64,000 nucleotides of DNA from Sophora flavescens (GCA_030762895.1 CM061063.1:52779196-52843195), one strand, 5' to 3'. Counted from the stretch's first letter, positions 10,538 through 22,833 are shown. Notes: a model not told the origin generated them from the sequence alone. Program-made: numbers and translations.

Positions 10538-11403
10538 TTGATGACCGAGGTGGGGAAGACCGGGAGGATGCTCCCAAGGTGTAAATGTAATAGCTTTAGT
10601 TCCCTTTTAAAAACTTGCTTTCTACTATCTACTTTGTGGGCGGCTGCTTTTGGGCTTTTTGTTTTTATACACTTTGGAGCTCTTTTGGTGGCTTAAATTT
10701 GATGGACGTATACTTTGCTTTGATCTTTTGACGGCTCACCTTCTTAGGTCTCCAAAGAGACCGTATTACCTTGTTTCTTTTATCTCGAGTGCATTGTTTT
10801 TCTCTTTTGCATGTTTTTCGAGGTGTGCCTACTTCCGAGAAATCTTTATTGCCAATATTTTTAACGTGGCCGGTTGGCTTCTTGCATATTCCAAATATGT
10901 ATGCATTTCAATACATCTTGGAAACACTTGTTCGTTAAATGAGCCTCGGAAACGCGTGTTCCTTATATTCTTTTTGGAAACGTTGTGTCTTTAATACGCC
11001 TCAGAAATGCTGCCCGTTTTATGAGTGTTTTTTGAGTATCTTTTCTATTCTGGGTCTATAAATAGCCTTGCTTCACGCTTCACTCCTCCTTGCTGTGAAA
11101 TTCCTTTAGTTTCTTTTACGAGTTGTTGATTATGTTGGTGTGTTCTTGCTTGTTATTGCTCATCCTTCTGCGAGGTATGAAAGAGATTCTTCTGAGACTG
11201 TTATTGCTCATCCTTCTACGAGCTATGAAGGAGATTCTTCTATCTTCATCAAGGGTTTCTGCCTTAATGGTTGTTTTTGCCCTGGGTCATGGCAGAGTTC
11301 GTAAGGTTACAACCAGGCCACCGCAAAGTTCGCAATGAACTCTGCTTTCTGGAGAAGATCGTGAAGAGGGTTTGCTCCTTAGGTTCCTCTTGGAGGACCT
11401 TTT
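10538..11403. other. Unassigned repeat-like stretch between the Sirevirus and Copia insertions
   Basis: It lies between the Sirevirus 3' LTR and the Copia 3' LTR, so it must be part of an older host sequence. By the ctttt duplication it continues at 34113. I find no convincing coding frame. There is a TATA-like tctataaatagcc near 11054 on the plus strand and a two-copy repeat around ttattgctcatccttct (11151 and 11201). The adjacent right-hand segment behaves like the 3' region of the Tat element, so this may be more of that region or an old LTR. Confidence 0.4.
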
Positions 11404-12806
11404 TGTTGGGTTTTCATGAGATTATCCTCTTCTAAAATCAAATCTCAAGGCGGAAGAAAACCCTATCCGTGGATCGCGCATTACAAAACATGAATCACAT
11501 AAAAGGCTATTAGTATTTACCTCTTGAAGCGTGCTTTTCATTTGGATCACTAGTGTCACGAAGGTGCGGCACCTCTACTTAGTCCACGTGAGCAAATGGC
11601 GTCGGAGCAAAGCGTCTTATGCTAGCTGACGGCTACAGGGCGGCATGGTTAGCAAGACTAGGTTAGAGGGGAGAGCACTAACCTATTTATAAGCTGGCAG
11701 CTCCCTTTGACCTAACTGCTTACCTTATTGGGCTTTGTACACTACAAGCCCAATTGTGCATTAAATCAATTAAATCATATCTAATTAATTTAACTGCTCC
11801 GCATTTGCTCTATGCGTGTGACCCTATAGGCTCCCACTAAGTTGGCAATAATATTAAATATTATAATAATATCAAATATTAATTATAATATTAAATATTA
11901 TAAATAATGAGCGACATCTATTAATGCATCATTACTACCCAATTAGCGAGAGTATCATGATCCGATTTTAGCCTTACTGCGACCAAAATTTACCGTGCAG
12001 TAAATGTCTCTTCGTCCATATGTCTTAATTGAGCACAATGCATAAGAGTGTCATCCTTGTTATGTTCAATTATTTATTTCTCGATCCCCTAGTAGACGAG
12101 CAATCACAAACGGGCCCAATATCACATACTGACCCATTTCCGCGTGGCCACGCATATTTCACGTCTCACTCTATCGAGAGGCCCAAGACATTACCCCTGT
12201 TATGTAGGAGGGACGAATCCAGTCTACATCACTCACACTTGTCATCATGATTTATTGCAGACCCAATAACTACCTTTATGATCACCCTGTTACGCGTGAC
12301 GTTTGATAGCATTAAAGCCTATAACTCCTCATGTAGGAATCGTAGTGACTTCAAGTCGAAGGACTACTTCACTATGGTCGTCATGAGAATACTTATGACA
12401 CTTACATAACTATTATGAAGTATTCTCATAGTGGGTCATCCGGTATAAATATTACTCCTAATATTTATACATGTGTGCCAACTTGATATCACATATCCAT
12501 GACCAGTGAGATATGGTCATCAGTCTACTCACACAATAGTCTCTATGTATTATTGTTGTCCTAATTATCAATAATACTCGACTACGGATATTTAAGAATA
12601 ACATTCTATTATTCAATGAGGTCTCACGATTAAGTCACATACTTAATATCTCATTGAATGAACTACCTATTCTAAGGACTTTATTATGTTATAAACTAAT
12701 AACATAATAAATGAAAGCCTTATACATATATCAAATATATGATTAAAATTATGATACAAATGATGATCTATTCAAAATAGATTGGCCACTAAGGCTTACA
12801 CCAACA
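11404..12806 (-). repeat. 3' LTR of the split Copia element
   Basis: 1403 bp, bounded on the inner side by a minus-strand polypurine tract (ctagtgggagat read from 12818) directly before TGTTGGTGTAAGCC. It aligns along its length with 32709-34112. In the first 165 bases I count roughly a dozen differences, mostly transitions. Much of the remainder looks nearly identical. Confidence 0.92.
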
Positions 12807-14501
12807 ATCTCCCACTAGCACTAGGACCAATAAACCATCAATCTAACACCCATTGATCTAGTGTGAGTGTCATGCTACCATTGAGCAAGAGATTACATTA
12901 GCGGATTATTTAGTGTTGTCATTCTGCACACCTTTACACCTCTCCTTTATCGATCATCTATCGAATGAGATGGAAGCACCTAAGTATATGTTCGGATCGC
13001 CGGTGAGATCAACTTTCCTTAGCTTATGCGATCACTCCATCATCATCGCAACGAGATCAACGGAGTTCACAAAGTTAGAAATCATTCCTAGTTCATAAAT
13101 GAACTTCTTGATCCAAACGACCTTTAAATCTGTATTTAAGGCAACTATATACTTGGCCTCTGTAATGAATTCTGCAACTGTCTCACGCTTGGAACCTTTT
13201 CAAGCTCATAGTGCCACCATTATGATAAAACAGAAACACAGACTACGATCAGGAATAACCTTTATCGGTTTGGAAACAGCGTCGATGTAACACCTTACAA
13301 CGACTTCTTCCTTACCTTCATTTGTCAGGAATGAATCCTCAACTCATCTCAGATACTTAAGGATGTTATTGACTACAGATCAGTGACCTGTACTGATATC
13401 AATTGGTACCTTCTTGTCATGCTCAAAGCATACAAGATAACTGGTGTAGTACATAACGTACTCTGATTAAGGCCCAATAACTTCAGCAATCTATCTCTAT
13501 AGATTCTGATTCCTAACACCTAGGAAGCCTCACCTAAGTCCTTCATCGAGAAACAATTTCCCAACCATGTTCTCTCATTTTGTAGTGTAGGGATATCGTT
13601 TCCGACAAGTAGTATGTCATCCACATGTAAAACGAGAAAAACAATCTCACTCCCACTAACCTTCTTGTACGCACAAGGTTCATCTTCATTCTTGATGAAT
13701 CCAAACTATCTCACAGCTTCATCAAGTCGAAGATTTCAGCTTATGGAAGCTTGCTTTAATCCATAAATGGATCTTTGCAACTTACATATATTTCTAGCAT
13801 CCTTTGGATCAATAAAACCCCCGGGTTGTGTCATGTACACATCCTCGAGAAGATTCCCATTAAGGAATGCAGTCTTGACATCCATCTGCCAGATTTCATA
13901 GTCATAGTATGCAGCAATAGCAAGCAGAATCCGAATAGATTTAAGCATCGCTACCGGGGAGAAAATTTTATCAGGGTCTACACCATGAATTTGGTTGAAA
14001 CCTTTAACAACCAGTTGCGCCTTAAAGTTGCTCACTTTACCATCCATGTCAGTCTTTTTCTTAAAGACCCACTTGCACCCTATGGGTTTTACCCCTTCGG
14101 GTGGCTCAACCAAGGTCCATACCTGGTTTGTGTACATGGATTCCATTTCGGATCCTATAACCTTAAGCCACTTCTCAGATTCCGGTCTAATTATGGCCTC
14201 CCGGTAGGTTACATGATCATCTTGATCCTTGAGCAGCACATCCCCTTCCCGATTCAGGCGAAGTCCATATCTCTCAGGTTGGTGACGTGGCATGGTAACC
14301 TACGCTAGTCTTGTGTTACTTTAACCGGCGGTTCAACCACAACATCTTGTGGAACCGGTTATTGTTCCATTGCAGATGGATCGATGCTTTGTGGTACTTG
14401 GATTTCTCCAAGTTCTACGTTCCTCCCATTATCTCCTTTAGAGACCTATATCTTCTCAAGGAACATTCAAGTCCTAGCGACAAACACTTTGTCCTCGAAG
14501 G
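12807..14501 (-). pseudogene. Copia reverse transcriptase and RNase H, decayed
   Basis: The longest open part (13736-14293) encodes the start of Copia reverse transcriptase: CKWVFKKKTDMDG, a MDVKTAFLNG catalytic-region motif and YGLKQAS at its end. Further left, in broken frames, I read LHVDDILLVGND (the catalytic pair, near 13615-13655), MKDLGEAS, and an RNase H-like segment near 13150 resembling TTEAEYIA. Several stops and small shifts separate these pieces. The integrase upstream in the same element lies beyond the insertion at 14502. Confidence 0.85.
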
Positions 14502-15860
14502 TGTAACACCCTTCTCGGGTGCTACATCGTAAGTGACATTTTAAGGCCGAAAAGTATGTTAATTAAAATTGGCTATAAAAGATTGGGGTAATTTTTTCCT
14601 TTTTTCTAAGTCGTAAATATAACTACTTTGTTTTAAATGAACAGACAATCAAATATTCCATTATCACAATTGGGATCATAAGTTCGAAAATCATTTACAT
14701 AATACCCAATCCGACTCATAAACAGAAATCATAGAATGTACAGACTCAACATAAAAATGTGGAGACGCGGCTCCTAAAATATAAGATACTTGGAGTCACA
14801 GCTCCATAGATGATACGAATTTTTAGAATAGGCAAGTGTACCTTGTCGTAATCAAGTAATACGGTGGTAAGACCGGTTATCGTCCTCAGGGATCGGTTGC
14901 CAATTACCAATTCACAACGTCAACAACTATCTGGACTAAACTATGGAATGAGAGAGATCAAAACATGAAATAACAAAAGCAATACAATATTTTTGGTCTT
15001 TTGGTTATTAAATCAAACACTTGGAGGGCAATAGAATTGTGGCTAAAGTTGTCAGGGTTAGACTACACTAATCTTCCCTTAATCGCAATGAAATGGTTAT
15101 CAACACAAGTCCTAATTCAATTATGACAATCAAGCCTTTTCTAAAATACTCAAACCCTAATGTCTTAGGTGGAATGAGCCTAAAATCCCAAATTAAACCC
15201 TAATGTCTTAGGTGGATTAACCTAAGATTTTGCATTAAGTTAAGACTTATAAGATTGCAAGCACCCCAAGACCTATGTCTAGGTTCATGAACTACTTGGC
15301 ATTTGATTCATGAACACGCCATAACATCAATCTGTCAATTGTCTATCACAGCAACATAACATTCCAAGGTTGATCAAACCAAGAAAAGAATTAAGTATGG
15401 AATCAAATACTCATAAAGAAAAAGGGACTTGCATTAGAACAACCAAATCAAAATACAATTAAGTTCAGAAAAGTAATCATCTAACCCCAACAACAGGGGA
15501 TTTAACTACTCATGAAAGAAAATACAAAAGAGATAGAGAGAAGGGATGAAGAAAACTCCATTGAAGAATCCTCCAATCTTCTTCCAGTCCCAGAGCAAGG
15601 AAAACATCCCCTTTTAGGGTTGGAACCCTCTTCCAGCCGCAGCCTCCCAATGCCTCCAAGTGCAGATCTCCCTAGGTTGAAAGTCTGATGCCCTATTTAT
15701 AGATGAGAGAAGTCCGGATCAAAATGGTGCGCGTCACGGCCGTGATGGCCATCACGGCCAGGCCGTGACGGCTTCTGCCAAGGGCGCGTACTCAAATTCT
15801 GGTCTGTCACGGCCGTGATGCTCATCACGGCTAGACCGTGATCAATTCTGTCCATAGTAG

Positions 15861-17106
15861 TGATCAGCCTCTAGCTCATCTAGTTTTATGACTAGTATGA
15901 CCGTGGTTTTGTGCTAATTATATCTCATTTTCGCCCAAATTAGACTTGATTGTCGTCAAGCAGCATTTTGAGTCTGTAAAGTATTTTTAGGTTAATTTAG
16001 CTGATTTAGAGTCGAATAAAGTACTTACTGTTAATCCTTATTTTCAGGTAATAAAGAGAAGCAGTGCTGGAGTTTTTCGCCCCGCAAGAGGCTATTCGCC
16101 TCGCGAACCTGAAGTGTAACTGTTCCAGAAAATGCAATCCTCTCTGTCTCACCCCGCGAATACTTGACTCGCCTCGCGAGTAATCCAACCCTGGAAGACC
16201 AGAAACCATCACGGCTTACCCATGTCGAAGTTCACGGCTGTGACAGTTTGGAATATGAAGAGTTTCGCCTCGCGAATATTAAGCTCGCCTCGCGAGAGAG
16301 CCAAACACTGAAGACTGTTCATACTATTCGCCTCGCGTAGGTATGCTCGCCTCGCGAGCTCGCGAAATCCAGCATCTGTATTTAAGTCTGTTTTATGGCA
16401 GAATGGAATCTATCTTAGTTTTAGATCATCTTCTCCTTTTCTTTTCTTTTCACAGTTGCGGCTGCAACAGTAGAATTAGGTTTAGTGTTTCGTTTTTCCT
16501 TTGTAATGGAGAACTAGTCTCCTTGGATTAGTCTACTGTAATCGATTTCCACCACACTTGAGGTTCTGTAATTTCTGTTTTAATTGCTTTTCCCTTTTCA
16601 ATACTATGCTATATATTTGTTTGTTTAATTCAGGAGTGTATAGTGTTGTGTTGATTTATTTCGGTGATGTTATGTTCCTATATTGAATCGTTCGCGTGTG
16701 TTCGTTCATGTTCGCTTAGTTCATGAGGGCTTAACCCCGTTTGTTTAATTCGGGAATAGGAACATATATCTCGTAGTAACGATTTCGTTTGTTAATTGTT
16801 GCCACAACCGAAAGGGGATTAGAATCTGCTTAGGGCTTGGAATTTACATGAACCGATGATAGTTGGGAATCGAGAACAGTAGATTAATCGTCTTTAGTTT
16901 ATTTGATAATCCTTTAACTGCTTTGTTTTTATTGCTCTGTTTCTGCTTTGTTTTCTTTGTTTAATTTCATATCCAAAACCCCCCAATTCTGACTTTTTCT
17001 GTTAACAACAACCCAAGAGTCCTTGTGAGACGATATCCGAGTTGTCGCACACTACTACAGTTTTATAAAACCGCTCGCTTTTTGACCCGTGTGCGACAAT
17101 GCGTCA
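15861..17106 (+). repeat. 5' LTR of the gag-protease Athila element (1246 bp)
   Basis: It begins TGATCAGCCTC and ends GCGTCA, five bases before the primer-binding site. Between about 16070 and 16370 it carries a dense series of tcgcctcgcga-type boxes. No reading frame is convincing. Confidence 0.9.
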
Positions 17107-17111
17107 AAAAT

Positions 17112-17129
17112 TGGCGCCGTTGCCGGGGA
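17112..17129 (+). other. Primer-binding site matching tRNA-Asp
   Basis: TGGCGCCGTTGCCGGGGA is complementary to the 3' end of plant tRNA-Asp. It lies just inside the 5' LTR, where reverse transcription would be primed. Confidence 0.85.
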
Positions 17130-17325
17130 CTCTTGTTTGTTATTTTTCGCATTTTTTTTCTTTCCTTTATTTTCATTTTTGTTTTGAATTGGTCTAGCTA
17201 CTAGGTCTGCTTGCCCTAACTTGTGTGATTTTGATCCTGAAATTGAAAGAACACTACACACACACCGTAGAGCAATTCGGGCTAGCACTAGTGGTAATTC
17301 TAATTCTGAAACTGTTTTTGATAAT

Positions 17326-18480
17326 ATGGGTGACCAAAGGACATTAAGACAGCTTGTTGCCCCTGATGTTAATTATAATGGCTTGTGTATTGAATATGCT
17401 GGTGCTGTTACTCCCTTTGAATTAAAATCCGGCTTAATCCATTTGTTGCCAAGGTTTAGTGGTCTTGCAGGTGAGGATCCACACAAGCATCTGAAGGAAT
17501 TCCAGGTTGTCTGCTCCACACCCTTGAGACCGGAGGGAATAACTCAGGATCACATCAAACTGAGAGTCTTCCCGTTTTCACTACAGGGCACTGCAAAGGA
17601 TTGGCTGTTATATCTTGAGCCAAACTCTGTTACCACCTGGAACGATTTGAAGAAGCTCTTCTTAGAGAGATACTTTCCTGCCTCCAGAGCTGCATCAATC
17701 AAGAAGGAAATATGTGGCATCAGACAAGGAAATGAGTCATTGTCTGAGTATTGGGAGAGATTCAAGCAGTTGGTATCCAGTTGCCCTCAGCATCAGATTT
17801 ACGAGCAACTTCTTATCCAGTATTTTTATGAGAGGTTACTACCGATGGATAGAAATATTTTGGATGCTGCTAGTGGGGGGGCCCTTGTTGATAAGACTCC
17901 AGCTGCTGCCAAGCAATTAATAGACAATATGTCACTGAACTCCCAGCAGTTTACAACCAGGAGAAATTCTGTTGAGACAAGGGGTGTGAATGAGGTCCAT
18001 AGCTCTTCTTCCAACCAGGCCCTTGAGAATAGAATTGATGAGCTCACTTCTTTGGTGAAGCAATTGGCAATGGATAAGGTTCAGCCGACAAGGTTGTGTG
18101 GCATGTGCAGTTCTCTTGAGCACCCTTATGATGCATGCCCCATTCAGAAAGAAGAGTTCGTCATTGATTTGCCTCAAGCTTATGCAGTCAATCCCTATAA
18201 TCAAGGCAACAATAAGAACCGGTACAGCGTTCCTGACCTCTCCACAAATAAGTACCACCCCAATTGGAGGAATCATCCCAACCTTCGGTATGGAAACTCA
18301 TCCCAACAACAACCGATGGCAGCACCACAGAATCCTCCTCAAGTGACCACTTCTGCACCTTCCGAACCTTCCCTAGAGGACATGTTCAAGCAAATGACTG
18401 TGCAAATGACTACATTTTTCCAGCAGCAGATTGGTCAGTCTCAGCAGCGAACGGATGCTAGTATTCAGGCCTTGCAGTAG
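17326..18480 (+). CDS. Athila gag polyprotein (retrotransposon gag)
   Basis: I take the ATG at 17326 (protein starts MGDQRTLRQ), giving 384 residues to a TAG at 18478-18480. The frame is open further upstream but without an ATG. The gag domain is clear: LPRFSGLAGEDPHKHLKEF, then FPFSLQGTAKDWLLYL and YFPASRAASIKKEI, as in Ty3 gag proteins. A CGMCSSLEHPYDACP segment is a zinc-finger-like knuckle. The C-terminus is Gln-rich. Beyond the TAG the same frame continues for about 100 codons, through short QQRTDASI repeats and a SLRSGK motif, to TGA at 18778-18780, so the TAG probably truncates a longer gag. Gag would form the particle. It is the best-preserved reading frame in the repeat block. Confidence 0.85.
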   Translation: MGDQRTLRQLVAPDVNYNGLCIEYAGAVTPFELKSGLIHLLPRFSGLAGEDPHKHLKEFQVVCSTPLRPEGITQDHIKLRVFPFSLQGTAKDWLLYLEPNSVTTWNDLKKLFLERYFPASRAASIKKEICGIRQGNESLSEYWERFKQLVSSCPQHQIYEQLLIQYFYERLLPMDRNILDAASGGALVDKTPAAAKQLIDNMSLNSQQFTTRRNSVETRGVNEVHSSSSNQALENRIDELTSLVKQLAMDKVQPTRLCGMCSSLEHPYDACPIQKEEFVIDLPQAYAVNPYNQGNNKNRYSVPDLSTNKYHPNWRNHPNLRYGNSSQQQPMAAPQNPPQVTTSAPSEPSLEDMFKQMTVQMTTFFQQQIGQSQQRTDASIQALQ

Positions 18481-18780
18481 CAATTTGGACAGTTCCAAGC
18501 CTCACAGGCACAATCTCAGCAGCGGACGGATGCTAGTATTAATACTTTACAGCAGCGAACGGATGCAAGCATTAATTCTTTACAGACACAGATTGGACAG
18601 CTTGCCACATCCATAAATAACATACAACAAGCTCAAGGATCAAGTCAACTACCTGCACAAACAGTGATGAATCCCAATGTCTCCAATCCTAATGTGAGTG
18701 CCATTTCTCTGAGATCTGGAAAAGTTGTAGAGACAGCCTCTGAAAAAAATGAAGAAACTGCTGAGGTAACTCCTGATTGA
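18481..18780 (+). pseudogene. C-terminal extension of Athila gag beyond the TAG
   Basis: In the gag frame after the stop, three copies of a unit of about 36 bp coding QQRTDASI-type segments occur (first copy before the stop near 18439, then 18520 and 18553). A segment reading ISLRSGKVVE follows, which normally lies between gag and protease in this lineage. Confidence 0.7.
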
Positions 18781-19900
18781 AGCTGAGAGAGTATATGTGC
18801 CACCAATCCCCTTCCCACACAGTGCAGAAAAATAAGAAGATTGGTGGGGAAGACAAGGAGAGAGAAATTTTAGATGTGTTCAGAAAGGTGGCGGTGAATA
18901 TTCCCCTTCTGGATGTGATCAAGCAGGTGCCCAAGTATGCTAAATTTCTGAAGGATCTATGCACCCACAAGAGAAGGTTGAAGGGTAATCAGAGAGTTAA
19001 TCTAGGGCGAAATGTTTCAGCTCTTATTTAGCCTAAGCCTGCACTTGAAAGAGTTACTATTTCAGCCCCCACTCAGGCACTACCACAGAAGTGCAAGGAT
19101 CCAGGCACTTTTGCTATTCCATGCACTATTGGGGACAACAAATTTGAAAATTGCATGTTGGATTTGGGAGCCTCCATAAATGTCATGCCCACCTCTGTTT
19201 TCAATAACCTTGATCTTGGTCCCTTGCAGCATACAAGTCTCACTATCCAGTTAGCCAACAGGACCAGTGCTCGCCCCGTGGGAATGGTAGAAGATGTGCT
19301 GGTACAAGTTGATGAGTTGATCTTCCCTGCTGACTTCTACATCCTGGACATGGCAGGGAAACAAATTCAAGTAGATCACCAATCATCCTGAGCAGACCGT
19401 TCATAAAGATAGCCAAGACAAAGATTGATGTTGATGATGGGACCATGTCCATGGAGTTTGGTGATATTGTTGCAAAGTTTAACATCTTTGATGCTATGAA
19501 GCATCCATTGGAAGAGCACTCTGTTTTCCAAATAGAGTTGCTCTCTGAGATTATTGATGACACCCAGGAGGACTTGGTTTCTGATTTTCTATTTGTTTCT
19601 GGCTATGATGATATTTCTTCATGTACTGATTGTACTAACACTAACCATTGTGTGGTGTGTGCTGAGATTTCTGCATGTATAGCAGGTGATGAATTTGTTA
19701 GCGCAGTGAATGAAGAACGTGCAGAAGATGAAGCAGCACCAGAGACCCTCCCTACCTATCTGCCATCTCCCCCTGTGGAACCACCAGAGAGACTGGATTT
19801 TGCACCATGGCCAGTCCAAGGGGTTGAACCCCAATTTTATTGGGAGGACTTTGTTGAGAAAGAGGTCATCTTTGACCCAAGAAGGAGTGATGAGTCCGCT
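18777..19900 (+). pseudogene. Athila aspartic protease region, frameshifted; pol missing after it
   Basis: Reading shifts frame at the TGA ending gag. It gives LLDVIKQVPKYAKFLKDLCT, a stop at 19029-19031, then the protease core MLDLGASINVMP (near 19155) and ELIFPADFYILDM (near 19315). The frame shifts again near 19380 to give RPFIKIAKTKIDVDDGTMSM. In autonomous relatives, reverse transcriptase follows within a few hundred bases. Here an acidic low-similarity tail leads straight to the 3' non-coding region. The protease would process gag but is broken here. Confidence 0.8.
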
Positions 19901-21575
19901 GCATTGGGCAAGGTCACCATAATTGTCACGTGCTCACTCCTATATCAAGGCTTCAAGTTAGGGGACCATGGAATGAACTCCCTCTCTTTCTCCATCACTT
20001 GGGCCTTATGCAAGCAATGGGATCTAGGCGGAAGCTCCCACCTACACTGCCACTTGATCAGGGAGCACCCTTTCCTTTCCCTCACTCTGATTTTATAGTT
20101 ATGTTGTTTCATTGGGGACAATGTATGTTTTAAGTGTGGGGGAGGGAACCAATTGTAGTTTCATTTTGTGTTTTGTCTTGTTTTTCTTTTAGCTCTTGAA
20201 TAAATTTTGTGAGTCTTTGGTCGGTGAGCTTGATTGATTTTGATCGGCTAGCTTGCTGGATTTTAATTGAATTTGCATAGATGGATTGCATGTTATTGTG
20301 ATGATTTCCCCTAGGTTTTGAAAATTGAAAATTTAATCCCCACTTGAAAAATTGAAAACTAAACTTTGAGATATTTTGTTGTGATTGCATGATTTATGAT
20401 AAGTTTGGGGTGAAGGAAAGCACACACTAGGGATAGAATCTCGGTCAAACAATTTGCAAAAATGTCCAGGTGAGGATTTGAGCCTCCAACATGTTTTTGA
20501 TTGTGTGAATCACTTTTGAGTTGCACTTTCCCGAATTTGCTTGAATCTCTTTATGGTTTGCATGCTTATGTGTTTGCATCAAATGATTTAGGCATTTTCT
20601 TTGTAAATAACCACTTGGCCTGAAAAGAACCAATTCCTAATGCATGTTCCCTAGTTAGCCCCTTTGAGCCTAATTAGCCTGTTAATTCTTGATAACCTTA
20701 TGTTATGAGCCTAAAATCTGGAAAAAAAAACCATGTTAACCTGATCTTAGGATTAGGAGAGCATGGAAGCTTAGCAAAGAGAAGGTTTGTAAGAAACTAA
20801 GTTTGGGGTGGCTACAAGGATGTGACATGTCATTCTGGATTGAGAAAAAGAAAAAAAAATAATAAAAAGGTTGGAGCCAAAGGCAAGAAAAAAAAAAGAA
20901 AAAGAAAAAAAGAATGAAAAAAGAAAGAAAAAGAAAAGAAAAAAAAGTACAAAAATTTCAAAAAGGCTATTTGAAGGAAAAGGTTGTAGTCACCCAAAGC
21001 ATAAAGAAAAATGAAAAAAGGAACTTGAATGGAAATTCAATGTATAAAATTGTTTCATGCTCTCTTAGTTCCTAGGGACTTAAGCCTAGTACCTTTGTAT
21101 ATCCTACCCTTAGCCAGGCCCCATTACAACCTTAAAAGACCTTTTGATGTTGCATGCATGTTTTTTGTGGGAATCATTTGGAGATGGAAATCAAATTTAT
21201 GGGAAGTGCTCTTAAAAGTGAAATTGAGTGAAATATTGTTAGCCTAGACAAACTGAGCGGATGAGTGAAACACTAAATGCCCTTGTGAGGAAGGCGATTG
21301 TTTGGATTTGGTGATCTTCCTTTTGTGTGTAACTTGGATTCCTTGCTTAGATTAATGAATGTATGAATGATGAAGTTCTCAAATGTTTAGAGTGAATGCA
21401 TGTGGGGATTGCTTTGTTTGAAAGGGGGGAACATTGAAAGAAAAAGTATTTTGATGAAATGCTTGAAATTTGTGCAAAGTTGATTGAATCTCTAAGCTTG
21501 CCATGTCTTGAGTCTTTTTAAGTTTTTGAGTTTTAGTTTGCTTGGGGACAAGCAAAGTTTAAGTTTGGGGTATTT
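19901..21575 (+). other. 3' non-coding region of the gag-protease Athila element
   Basis: No supported gene. It has a polypurine-like module at 20113-20147 (ggggacaatg...taagtgtgggggagg), an A-rich run at about 20840-20960, and a second tract at 21541-21575 (cttggggacaagc...aagtttggggtatttt) abutting the 3' LTR. The pairing repeats the layout of the left Athila element. Confidence 0.75.
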
Positions 21576-22833
21576 TGATCAGCCTCTGGCTCATCTAGTT
21601 TTATGACTAGTATGACCGTGGTTTTGTGCTAATTATATCTCATTTTCGCCCAAATTAGACTTGATTGTCGTCAAGCAGCATTTTGAGTCTGTAAAGTATT
21701 TTTAGGTTAATTTAGCTGATTTAGAGTTGAATAAAGTACTCACTGTTAATCCTTATTTTCAGGTAATAAAGAGAAGCAGTGCTGGAGTTTTTCGCCCCGC
21801 GAGAGGCTATTCGCCTCGCGAACCTGAAGCGTGACTGTTCCAGAAAATGCAATCCTCTCTGTCTCGCCCCGCGAATACTTGACTCGCCTCGCGAGTAATC
21901 CAACCCTGGAAGACCAGAAGCCATCACGGCTTACCCATGTCGAAGGTCACGGCTGTGACAGTTTGGAATCTGAAGAGTTTCGCCTCGCGAATATTAAGCT
22001 CGCCTCGCGAGAGAGCCAAACACTGAAGACTGTTCATATTATTCGCCTCGCGTAGGTATGCTCGCCTCGCGAGCTCGCGGAATCCAGCATCTGTATTTAA
22101 GTCCGTTTTATGGCAGAATGGAATCTATCTTAGTTTTAGATCATCTTCTCCTTTTCTTTTCTTTTCACAGTTGCGGCTGCAACAGTAGAATAAGGTTTAG
22201 TGTTTCGTTTTTCCATTGTAATGGAGAACTAGTCTCCTTGGATTCTACTGTAATCGATTTCCACCACACTTGAGGTTCTGTAATTTCTGTTTTAATTGCT
22301 TTTCCCTTTTCAATACTATGCTATATATTTCTGTTTGTTTAATTCAGGAGTGTATAGTGTTGTGTTGATTTATTTCGGTGATGTTATGTTCCTATATTGA
22401 ATCGCGTTTGTTTAATTCGCTTGTGTTCGTTCATGTTCGCTTAGTTCATGAGGGCTTAGCCTCGTTTGTTTAATTCGGGAATAGGAACATATATCTCGTA
22501 GTAGCGATTTCGTTTGTTAATTGTTGCTACAACCGAAAGGGGATTAGAATCTGCTTAGGGCTTGGAATTTACATGAACCGATGATAGTTGGGAATCGAGA
22601 CCAGTAGATTAATAGTCTTTAGTTTATTTGATAATCCTTTAACTGCTTTGTTTTTATTGCTCTGTTTCTGCTTTGTTTTCTTTGTTTAATTTCAAATCCA
22701 AAACCCCTCAATTCTGACTTTTTCTGTTAACAACAACCCAAGAGTCCTTGTGAGACGATATCCGAGTTGTCGCTTCCTAAACTACATTTTTACAAACCGC
22801 TCGCTTTTTGGCGCGTGCGCGACAGCGCGTTCA
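21576..22833 (+). repeat. 3' LTR of the gag-protease Athila element (1258 bp)
   Basis: It begins TGATCAGCCTC and ends GCGTTCA. It matches 15861-17106 closely, with a few substitutions and small indels, for example an extra gtttgtttaattcgc segment near 22405. Confidence 0.9.

Larger units (their letters stand above)
15861..22833 (+). mobile_element. Athila-type element with gag and protease only (non-autonomous)
   Basis: Two direct LTRs (15861-17106 and 21576-22833), a tRNA-Asp-type primer site, gag, a protease remnant, a long non-coding 3' part and a polypurine tract. Flanks are agtag (15856-15860) and agttg (22834-22838), a 5-bp duplication with one change. The internal region is only about 4.5 kb because reverse transcriptase, RNase H and integrase are absent. 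The two LTRs look very similar, so insertion was recent compared with its surroundings. It must have used enzymes supplied by a relative, or lost pol just before or after insertion. Confidence 0.9.

Noticed and set aside
12029..12250. 73-residue open frame, repeated almost identically at 33335-33556
   Set aside because: It lies in both LTRs of the Copia element; the repetition reflects LTR identity, not a gene.
16006..16212. 68-residue minus-strand open frame with a copy at 21721-21927
   Set aside because: Same reason: both copies lie in the LTRs of the Athila element.
18777..20098. A hidden reverse transcriptase after the Athila protease
   Set aside because: I looked for the MPFGL and YxDD patterns in all frames to 21575 and found none.
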